DNA of 22,416 nt from CAMWXW01 sp051650105 (GTDB lineage Bacteria; Desulfobacterota; Desulfovibrionia; Desulfovibrionales; Desulfovibrionaceae), in assembly GCA_051650105.1 (NCBI GenBank), contig JBOFIJ010000004.1, positions 1 through 22,416 of the forward strand. Reading direction: 5' to 3'. Under the pieces are notes generated by a model. It was given only the letters and a program-made list of their open reading frames with translations, had not been told where the DNA came from and did not search any database. The position numbers and the translations under genes are program-made. Below are positions 16,277 to 22,416 of this stretch, piece by piece. How positions within the stretch are numbered: the stretch's first letter is position 1; each line of letters starts with the position of its first letter.

Positions 16277-17899
16277 CTATTCTTTAATTTTTGTTTTCTT
16301 AAGTAAAGAGTAAAAGAATTCCTTTTGTTTTTTTTTCTGATTTTCTTGTATTTCTTCTAGAATCTGCTCCATTTTTTGTATAGCAAGAATATATGTCTCT
16401 TTGTTAGAAATATTTTCCAATATATAATCTGCCTTTGCGCATTTTGAAATACTAGTTTCTTGTGATTGTATGCAATATTCTATTTTTTCCTTCGACCACT
16501 GTCGTTTTTGCAAGCGTTCTTTTTGTATTTCTTCAGAAATATGAACACAAATGCTAATGTCGGCTATATTTTGTTTATCAAGGCCTAGCTCAAAATAAAG
16601 AGGAATTTCTGCTATACTATAAGAGTGTTGCTTTGTATTCCAAAATGCTTTTAAATCTTCTAAAACATAGTAATGAATGCTTCTTTCAATTTCTTTACGT
16701 ATTGCTGGTGATTGTAAGAAAGCATGAAGTAATTTTCCCCTATCCACAGGGCTTGTATCATCTTTAATGAATCTATTGCCGTAGGATTTACGCAAATAGT
16801 GCCAACCACTTCTCCCAACTTCATATAATTGTCTCACAATGGCATCGGCACTCCATGTTGGGATCGATTTTGTAGAGAAATATTCTAAAAATGTACTTTT
16901 TCCAGAACCAGCTGAGCCTGTTATTACAACACGCATATGTGTATTTTCTGCATCAAGAAAGGCATTTACAAAGTCTTGTGGTGGCTCTACAGTGAAAGAG
17001 CAACGTTTTTTTGTTGTTGGATGTGTGAAAGCAATATTGTATGCATGAAGCATTGGACGTGGGTACTTAGAATGTGCAGTGCCTTTGTATAGTGCATCTC
17101 CTAAAAGAGGGTGTCCTAAAGAGGCACAATGAACACGTATTTGATGGGTTCTCCCTGTTTCTATAGTCACGAGAAGAAGGGAGCTTTGTTTTGCCTCTCT
17201 CAATTTTGTTGTGTAAAGAGTTTTGTAGTGGCTAATAGATTTTTTGCCATTTGGAAGAACTGCCATACGCACTTTTGAAATAGGATCTCTTCCAATAGGC
17301 GAGGAAATAGTTCCTCTTTCTGGTGTTTTTCCTTCTACCAATGCTAAATATTTTTTTTCTACAGTGCGAGAAGCAAAATCTTGCATAAGTATTTGCCTAG
17401 CCCTTTCTGTGCGGGCAATAATAAGTAGGCCTGTTGTGTCTTTATCTAGTCTATGTACTATACCAGGTCGCTCTCCTCCTATGGAACGAATATCTGGATA
17501 ATGAAAGAGTAATTTTTGTAATAAGGTGTTGTCAGGGTGGCTTGTGCACGGGTGTACAACAGTATTTATTTGTTTATTTATGATGAGGATATCATTATCT
17601 TCATAGACTATTTCTACATCTCCTTCTTCTGCTTCCAACATGCTTATTGTTTTTGGAATGTGAAGGGAAATATCCGTGCCCCGTTCTACCTTGTAAGATG
17701 CAGAAGAGAGGGTATTCCCATTGCGAGAAATACAACCTCTTTTTATGTATTCTTTTATTCGTTCTCTTGATATCCCGTGTTCAAGACAATACGATGTCTG
17801 TGCAAGGAAAAGATCCAAGCGTGTGGGGAGGAGAATACCTTCTGTAGAGAATATTAGTGCAGCTTCAACTGAAGCTGTAGGATCCGATTGTTCAACCAT
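16277..17899 (-). CDS. coaE: RluD-type pseudouridine synthase fused to dephospho-CoA kinase
   Basis: A bifunctional protein of 540 residues. Residues about 20-85 form an S4 RNA-binding domain (RLDLFLAQ; RERIKEYIKRGCISRNG). Residues about 95-310 are an RluA/RluD pseudouridine synthase with GIVHRLDKDTTGLLIIA; catalytic Asp is 152 and RTHQIRVH follows. From Met322 a dephospho-CoA kinase domain begins, with P-loop GSAGSGKST at 328-336, SADAIVRQLYEVG, and the lid region near residues 460-480. It would modify uridines in 23S rRNA and carry out the last step of coenzyme A synthesis. Such fusions are known in Desulfovibrio relatives. The ATG overlaps the end of the preceding membrane-protein gene by eight bases, so translation is probably coupled; no strong ribosome binding site is seen. 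The last 40 residues are Lys/Glu-rich. Confidence 0.92.
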   Translation of the reverse strand: MVEQSDPTASVEAALIFSTEGILLPTRLDLFLAQTSYCLEHGISRERIKEYIKRGCISRNGNTLSSASYKVERGTDISLHIPKTISMLEAEEGDVEIVYEDNDILIINKQINTVVHPCTSHPDNTLLQKLLFHYPDIRSIGGERPGIVHRLDKDTTGLLIIARTERARQILMQDFASRTVEKKYLALVEGKTPERGTISSPIGRDPISKVRMAVLPNGKKSISHYKTLYTTKLREAKQSSLLLVTIETGRTHQIRVHCASLGHPLLGDALYKGTAHSKYPRPMLHAYNIAFTHPTTKKRCSFTVEPPQDFVNAFLDAENTHMRVVITGSAGSGKSTFLEYFSTKSIPTWSADAIVRQLYEVGRSGWHYLRKSYGNRFIKDDTSPVDRGKLLHAFLQSPAIRKEIERSIHYYVLEDLKAFWNTKQHSYSIAEIPLYFELGLDKQNIADISICVHISEEIQKERLQKRQWSKEKIEYCIQSQETSISKCAKADYILENISNKETYILAIQKMEQILEEIQENQKKKQKEFFYSLLKKTKIKE

Positions 17900-18578
17900 G
17901 TGGTTTATCTCGTAGGGATTTATATAGTAACAATAGCCTTCTTGCGATCCAAGGGAAAAGCCCGATGGTGGTTAATAAAATAAGAATGGTTGGACTAAAA
18001 ATTTGGGAGGGTGTTTCTATAAGGCCAAGTTCTGAACCCGTTTTAACCACAAGCGCAGTTACAGGGAACATGCCTATTTGGGAGACAATGTAATACGTTC
18101 GTAAAGGAAGAGATGTTAACCCAGAGAGAACATTTACCAAAAAATATGGGAAGAATGGAATAATGCGTAGCGTAAATAAATAATAGGCGCCTTCTTCTTC
18201 TATTCCCTTATTAATTTTCTGATACTCTTTTGGGAAAAAACGTTTGACATGATCTTGAAATAAATAGCGAGATAATAAAAATGCTCCAGAAGCTCCTATA
18301 GTGCTTGCAAAAGAATCTATAAGAAGAGCTGTAGAGAAACCCATAACAGAACCACTGAAAAAACCTAGAAAGATGACTCCTGGAAGAGCAAGGGTTGCTG
18401 CTGTTAAGTATATAAAGAAGAAAGATATCATAAACGTGTATGGTTTTTCTTTATAGATATTGGCAAGTGTGTCATAAAAATGAGTAAGTGTTTCAAAGGA
18501 GATGTAATGAAATAGATCGAAATACCAAAAAATACATAGAATGCTGCTTACTATAAGGAGTGATGTAAGTTGTTTCAT
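17892..18578 (-). CDS. TVP38/TMEM64 (DedA-like, VTT domain) membrane protein, copy 1
   Basis: An integral inner-membrane protein of 228 residues with about five to six hydrophobic segments. The VTT/SNARE-associated domain is shown by ALPGVIFLGFFSGSVMGF, DSFASTIGASGAFLLSRYLF and LRIIPFFPYFLVNVLSGLTS. Family members are linked to lipid scrambling or membrane homeostasis, but the role here is not known. AAGGA six bases before the ATG sets the start, and a good promoter lies just upstream. It is a tandem paralogue of the neighbouring gene at 18662-19330. Its last codons overlap the start of the RluD-CoaE gene. Confidence 0.87.
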   Translation of the reverse strand: MKQLTSLLIVSSILCIFWYFDLFHYISFETLTHFYDTLANIYKEKPYTFMISFFFIYLTAATLALPGVIFLGFFSGSVMGFSTALLIDSFASTIGASGAFLLSRYLFQDHVKRFFPKEYQKINKGIEEEGAYYLFTLRIIPFFPYFLVNVLSGLTSLPLRTYYIVSQIGMFPVTALVVKTGSELGLIETPSQIFSPTILILLTTIGLFPWIARRLLLLYKSLRDKPHG

Positions 18579-18612
18579 AGAAAGTCCTTATTGTTTATTT
18601 GTGAATTCGGGT

Positions 18613-18640
18613 ATTATATAGTAATCTGTAAGAAATACAA
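18613..18640 (-). promoter_or_regulatory. Promoter for the copy-1 TVP38 gene and RluD-CoaE
   Basis: On the minus strand TTGTAT (18635-18640), a 16-base spacer and a perfect TATAAT (18613-18618). The start near 18606 leaves a leader of about 28 bases. It shows that the two paralogues need not share a transcript. Confidence 0.7.
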
Positions 18641-18661
18641 GATGGATATTGTTACAAAACG

Positions 18662-19330
18662 TTATTTAGGTGGAAGATATTTGCGTAAGAAAATTCTTGC
18701 AATCCATGGTATAATGGCAAGAGAAAATAGCAGTATAAATAATGTGGGTGTGAAGAGCTGAGATGGTTTTTCAATTTCGCTTAATTCTTCTCCTATTTTT
18801 GTTACAATAATTGTAGCTGGGAGCATTCCTATTTGTGAAATAATGTAATATTTACGTAGTGAGTATGAGGTGATTCCCATTATGGCGTTAACCACAATAA
18901 AGGGAAATAATGGGACAAGACGCATTGTTAGTAAATACATTCCACCTTCTTTAACAATATTGGCATTAATTTTCTCATATTGTTTGGGGAATATTTTTTT
19001 TATGCTATCTCTTGCTATATATCTTGATACTAATAGTGCACCTGTTGCACCTGTTGCACTTGCAAAAGAATCTACAAAAACAGCTGTTTGAAAGCCCATG
19101 ATAGAACCACTTGCGATATCTAGAATAATAATACCTGGGAAATATAACGTAGCAGCAAGAACATACAAAACAAAGAAGGAAGCTGCAAATGATGCTGGTG
19201 ATGTATTGTAAAATGTTTGCAGGTTTTCGTGATACTCTTTCAGGTTTTCAAATGTGAGATATTTGGCAAGATCGAAAGAGAGAGCGACTACTGCGAGCAG
19301 TGCTATTATAATGATTGTGTATTTTTTCAT
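18662..19330 (-). CDS. TVP38/TMEM64 (DedA-like, VTT domain) membrane protein, copy 2
   Basis: An inner-membrane protein of 222 residues. The start is placed at ATG 19328-19330, where AGGA sits six bases upstream; an upstream in-frame codon at 19357 would add nine polar residues and has no comparable site. Domain hallmarks match copy 1: YFPGIIILDIASGSIMGF, DSFASATGATGALLVSRYIA, KIFPKQYEKINANIVKEGG and LRKYYIISQIGMLPATIIV. The same order, same length and long identical blocks show a tandem duplication. The function is presumed membrane homeostasis or transport but is unproven. The stop codon is 83 bases before copy 1. Confidence 0.87.
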   Translation of the reverse strand: MKKYTIIIIALLAVVALSFDLAKYLTFENLKEYHENLQTFYNTSPASFAASFFVLYVLAATLYFPGIIILDIASGSIMGFQTAVFVDSFASATGATGALLVSRYIARDSIKKIFPKQYEKINANIVKEGGMYLLTMRLVPLFPFIVVNAIMGITSYSLRKYYIISQIGMLPATIIVTKIGEELSEIEKPSQLFTPTLFILLFSLAIIPWIARIFLRKYLPPK

Positions 19331-19625
19331 AAGGCTTCCTGTGAAACGTGTATGCAAAATTTGTGATATGTTGAGAATATCGTATTGTGAAACGTCTTGT
19401 TTATTGTGTGAAGAATAAGCAGAGTATTGTTAAAAAGAAATGATAAAGTAGTACTATTGTATTATTGCGGCGGTATTGTATCGCTAAAATGGAATTTTTT
19501 TATTTTTATAATCCGCATATATTGTCACATATTTTGTATGCAACTTCAGGGAATCGTACCAGTATTGTAGTCTTTTGTAAAATAGTATATTGTTCATTAA
19601 GAGGCATTGTGATGCTATTATAGTT

Positions 19626-20013
19626 ATGGGGCACCATATGCAGGAGCATTTTTCTAGAAAGAAAGCACGGTATTATTATGTGTGTATATGCACGGGATTT
19701 TGTTATTTCTACATGCCATTTTCTATTGTTGTGTATGTGGAAATTCTTGCAATACTATCTCTTATAAAACATTCTCATATTGTATTTTCTCGGTGTTTTC
19801 TATGCACTGCTCATCCATTACTATTATAACAATATTCTTGATGCAAAAATGTACTGTATAGTACCAGGGCTGCTTAGTTTTTGTCTATTATTTTTATCTT
19901 GTGCGGTAATTGCTTTTATAAGGCGTTATGCCACGGGCACTCCATGTCTTTACTATACATCTTCTCATTATAGTTATATCATTATGAAAATTTTTTTAAT
20001 TGATGAAAAATAA
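19626..20013 (+). pseudogene. Possible frameshifted small membrane protein
   Basis: Two overlapping frames each encode hydrophobic segments. From the ATG at 19626 one frame gives MGHHMQEHFSRKKARYYY and a membrane-like segment (YFYMPFSIVVYVEILAILS) up to 19829. In the next frame, open from 19780 to 20013, two further hydrophobic segments appear (YFLGVFYALLIHYYY; PGLLSFCLLFLSCAVIAFI) and a stop after FLIDEK. One frameshift between 19780 and 19829 would join them into a protein of about 130 residues with three membrane segments. No family is recognised, and T-rich DNA produces hydrophobic frames by chance, so this is a weak call. Confidence 0.25.
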
Positions 20014-20177
20014 GATTCATTGTTCCAGTGGTCTTTTTGTCATTTTCTTTGTTTCATACAGTGCAAAATCTTGTCTTTTTCTAATGTGCTATTATGCTCT
20101 TTTTATGTATGAAAATATGTATGTTTTTATTGTTAAAGCTAAGGATATCCATTTTCTGTAGGTTTTTATTAATAGGG

Positions 20178-20206
20178 TTGTAATCTTCTTGATAAATAGT
20201 TATATC
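20178..20206 (+). promoter_or_regulatory. Candidate promoter for mutL
   Basis: TTGTAA (20178-20183), a 17-base spacer and TATATC (20201-20206). The start would be near 20213, only about 12 bases before the mutL ATG, leaving no room for a normal ribosome binding site. Confidence 0.4.
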
Positions 20207-20224
20207 TGTGTAATTATTGTGTCT

Positions 20225-22201
20225 ATGAGTAATGTAATACGAAAGCTCCCTATGGATTTATGTAATCAGATATCTGCTGGAGAGGTTATTGAACGTCCAG
20301 CTAATATTGTAAAAGAACTTTTGGAAAATAGTATAGATGCAGGTGCTTCAGCTATTTCTGTGCACCTTGAGCAAGGTGGCTTACAATCTATTATTATTCA
20401 AGATAATGGCACTGGGATGGGAAAAGAAGATCTTTCTTTAGCTCTCGAGCGACATGCCACAAGTAAAATAAAAGAATTTTCAGATTTATATGCTCTAAAT
20501 AGTTTTGGCTTTAGGGGAGAAGCTCTTTCAAGTATTGCCTCTGTTGCAAAAGTACAAATATCTTCTGCTCTGAAAATAGAAGAGGAGATGTATGCAGAAG
20601 GTAATTATATTCGTGCTGAATATGGAAATATTGTGTCAGAAGGTATTTCGCCAATTCCTTTTGGAACAGAAATTAGTATAGAGGATTTATTTCTTAATAT
20701 TCCTGTACGGCTTAAATTCCTCTCTTCTCCTGTTGCAGAGCAAAGAAAATGTTTATCTGTTTTTACAAAAATTGCTCTTGCAAATAGTGGAATATCTTTT
20801 ACCTTATATGCTGGTGGAAGAGAATATATTCATTTTGGAGAGTGCTCTACTGTAAAAGAGCGTTTAGAGCGTATATGGGCTGCAGAAATCGTTAATGAAT
20901 TACGTCCCATTCAAGAACGTTATTCTACTATTGCATTGGCAGGATATTGCTCTACTCCTAAAAGTATTCAGAAGAAATCGGATAAAATTCTTGTGTATGT
21001 TAACAAAAGGCCAGTTCAAGATAAAATAGTCTTAAGAGGAATTCGAGAGGCCTACAAGGGTTATATTACAACAAAAGAGTATCCATGTGTGTTATTGTTT
21101 ATTGATATTGCACCAGAGGATATAGATGTTAATGTGCATCCAGCAAAGACAGAAATACGTTTTAGGGATGAGGGGAAAATAATTAAAGCACTTATTGTTT
21201 CTCTTCGTAAAGTTCTTCAGGATACTGTTGCAAGAGAAAATGGTATAGAAGAAAGTCAACGTGTGGAGAATGGTGTTCTGCAAGAAAACAGTAATTGTGA
21301 GGGTGGTTTTAGTACTGTAGAGCATGTTTCTAATAAGGGAAGCAATTGGTCTTTTCTAGAAAGAGATGTTATTTTTTCAAAGAATCTTGAATGTAAAGAT
21401 GAAAAAGGTGCATATACCCACTCTTTGGAGGCTGAGAGTGTTTCTTTTGAAAAAAAGAGAAAAGGAGAATTTCAAACAGATTTTTACAAAAATGCAGGAC
21501 ATACTGCTTTGCAAGAAGAAAGAAATACAAAATCTTCTGCATTTTTTGAAGAAGACACTATGGCATTTCTTCACGATTCATTTGAAGGTAATAGTTCTTT
21601 TTCGGATAATAAAGAAGAGCAAAATGTACATTCATTGTCTCACCATAATAATGCTGCTCGATATTATACATATTTATCTGTCTTATATAAGAATTATTTA
21701 CTTTTTCTTAGCCCACAAAAAGAATTACTCATTATAGACCAACATGCTGCGCACGAGCGTGTATTAGAGCATATTATTGAAAGAAATTCAAAAGAGAATA
21801 TTCAGCATATAATGATTCCTATAAGGGTTGCTATTTTACCGACAGAATGGGAAAGAGTTGATGAAGTTTGGGAATCGTTATGTGAAATGGGTTTTTTATT
21901 AGAGAAGGAAGAACATGCTATTCAAATTAACGGTATTCCTTCTGGAATGCTTCCAGCCTATGCGCATGTGAGGCTAAAGTCTATTCTTTTGGAAAAAAAA
22001 GATAGTATAGAAGATATTTGGCATAGAAAAGCTTGCACAAGTGCTGTGAAAAGTGGCGATATTTTATCGGAGGAGGATTGCTATGTTTTGCTAGAGCAAT
22101 GGTTAAATACTCCTAACAATATTTGTTGTCCTCACGGAAGGCCAATAGCTGTGCATGTATCTTTAGGTGAGTTGCAAAAACTTTTTAAAAGGCATACCTA
22201 G
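20225..22201 (+). CDS. mutL: DNA mismatch repair protein MutL
   Basis: A protein of 658 residues that couples mismatch recognition by MutS to strand removal. The ATG at 20225 is chosen because homologues begin close to IRKLP; an upstream in-frame TTG at 20189 would add 12 unrelated residues. No clear Shine-Dalgarno sequence precedes it. The GHKL ATPase domain has NQISAGEVIERP, the catalytic Glu34 with Asn35 and Asp38, DNGTGM and FGFRGEALSSIASVA. The transducer domain contains VNKRPVQDK and DVNVHPAKTEIRFRDE. A variable linker (about 350-480) is charged and low in complexity. The C-terminal dimerisation domain holds an endonuclease-type motif DQHAAHERVLEH at 505-516, ACTSAVKSGD and the zinc-site CPHGRP at 635-640. 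The second glutamate of the DQHA motif is one residue earlier than usual. mutS is not in the window. Confidence 0.95.
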   Translation: MSNVIRKLPMDLCNQISAGEVIERPANIVKELLENSIDAGASAISVHLEQGGLQSIIIQDNGTGMGKEDLSLALERHATSKIKEFSDLYALNSFGFRGEALSSIASVAKVQISSALKIEEEMYAEGNYIRAEYGNIVSEGISPIPFGTEISIEDLFLNIPVRLKFLSSPVAEQRKCLSVFTKIALANSGISFTLYAGGREYIHFGECSTVKERLERIWAAEIVNELRPIQERYSTIALAGYCSTPKSIQKKSDKILVYVNKRPVQDKIVLRGIREAYKGYITTKEYPCVLLFIDIAPEDIDVNVHPAKTEIRFRDEGKIIKALIVSLRKVLQDTVARENGIEESQRVENGVLQENSNCEGGFSTVEHVSNKGSNWSFLERDVIFSKNLECKDEKGAYTHSLEAESVSFEKKRKGEFQTDFYKNAGHTALQEERNTKSSAFFEEDTMAFLHDSFEGNSSFSDNKEEQNVHSLSHHNNAARYYTYLSVLYKNYLLFLSPQKELLIIDQHAAHERVLEHIIERNSKENIQHIMIPIRVAILPTEWERVDEVWESLCEMGFLLEKEEHAIQINGIPSGMLPAYAHVRLKSILLEKKDSIEDIWHRKACTSAVKSGDILSEEDCYVLLEQWLNTPNNICCPHGRPIAVHVSLGELQKLFKRHT

Positions 22202-22218
22202 GATAAGAAGAGTTTTTT

Positions 22219-22257
22219 ATTATCAATGCATAAAATATAAAAATTATCATTGATAAT
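22219..22257. repeat. AT-rich inverted repeat after mutL
   Basis: ATTATCAATG (22219-22228) and CATTGATAAT (22248-22257) are perfect 10-base inverted arms around 19 bases. The right arm also lies in the smaller palindrome ATTATCATTGATAAT (22243-22257). It lacks a GC-rich stem and a following T tract, so it is a poor terminator. The GATAAT/ATTATC half-sites recall Fur-box hexamers but in reversed order. Confidence 0.5.
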
Positions 22258-22293
22258 TAAGGAATTATATAGTAAACATAGTTTCGTCGCCGT

Positions 22294-22337
22294 TTTTATA
22301 AATAAAATATTGACAAGCATAAAAAATAGTGTATAAC
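22294..22337 (+). promoter_or_regulatory. Strong promoter with UP-like element at the right edge
   Basis: A perfect TTGACA (22310-22315), a 16-base spacer and TATAAC (22332-22337) are preceded directly by AT-only sequence at 22294-22309, the position and composition of an UP element. Transcription would start near 22344 toward the right edge. This combination is typical of stable RNA promoters. Confidence 0.75.
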
Positions 22338-22416
22338 AGACTGACGTTGTAGGAACAGTGTTTGTACATTGACAAAAGAATAGAGAGAAGAAGCGAGTTT
22401 CAGCAAGTATGCCGAG
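22338..22416 (+). other. Possible leader of a ribosomal RNA operon
   Basis: Downstream of the strong promoter no start codon with a ribosome binding site appears. The stretch ACATTGACAAAAGAATAG (22367-22384) resembles the boxA-like segment and following sequence found ahead of 16S rRNA genes in many bacteria (pattern CTTTGACAA, then GAATAG). The mature 16S sequence itself has not started by base 22416, so this is inference. Confidence 0.45.

Larger units (their letters stand above)
19331..20224. other. Long intergenic region between copy-2 TVP38 and mutL
   Basis: These two genes diverge, and about 890 bases lie between them. A 10-base direct repeat TGTGAAACGT occurs at 19340-19349 and 19386-19395, in the leader of the copy-2 gene. 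TATTGT-containing stretches recur between 19420 and 19600. A possible broken membrane-protein gene (19626-20013) and a candidate mutL promoter are listed separately. No RNA gene was recognised. Confidence 0.7.

Noticed and set aside
20189..20224. TTG start for mutL that would add 12 residues.
   Set aside because: MutL proteins begin at the IRKLP segment; the added residues show no homology.

Overview
The window is AT-rich (roughly one third G+C by eye) and encodes a diderm bacterium: it has a complete Tol-Pal envelope system, lipoproteins with lipoboxes, and a probable type III secretion chaperone. Three features together suggest a low-G+C member of the Desulfovibrionaceae, with Lawsonia intracellularis or a close relative the best guess. 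These are the RluD/CoaE fusion, the N-terminus of the giant repeat protein (similar, from memory, to large exported repeat proteins of Desulfovibrio) and the CesT-type chaperone. The organism is an inference; no marker gene inside the window settles it.

Region 1 (1-6240, minus strand) is accessory in character. A 1892-residue calcium-binding-type repeat protein is followed after 27 bases by a gene for a CesT/Tir-family type III secretion chaperone, which runs off the left edge. The giant protein has an N-terminal domain, a block of canonical RTX nonapeptides, about 950 residues of 20-residue repeats, and an acidic Ser/Glu-rich tail. The chaperone has an unusual C-terminal tail built from a perfect 42-base tandem repeat. 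A good sigma70-type promoter and a small inverted repeat precede the giant gene.

Region 2 (6745-11951, plus strand) holds a MORN-repeat lipoprotein, thiD (thiamine pathway), then an apparent operon from a strong promoter: a cell-wall amidase, a UDP-glucuronate-4-epimerase-like enzyme and nadC (NAD synthesis). A family 2 glycosyltransferase follows with its own promoter. A long hairpin at 12032-12072 appears to be a shared bidirectional terminator between this block and the convergent tol operon.

Region 3 (12080-19330, minus strand) contains tolQ-tolR-tolA-tolB-pal in canonical order, with an extra promoter in front of pal and short direct repeats in front of tolQ. Upstream on the same strand lie an RluD-type pseudouridine synthase fused to dephospho-CoA kinase and two adjacent TVP38/DedA-like membrane proteins that are clearly a tandem duplication.

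Region 4 (19331-22416) begins with nearly 900 bases lacking a convincing intact gene, where two overlapping reading frames look like a broken membrane-protein gene. It continues with mutL and ends in a strong promoter with an AT-rich upstream element and a leader that resembles the start of a ribosomal RNA operon lying just beyond the right edge.

The most interesting part is region 1: a giant RTX-like repeat protein genetically coupled to a type III secretion chaperone.
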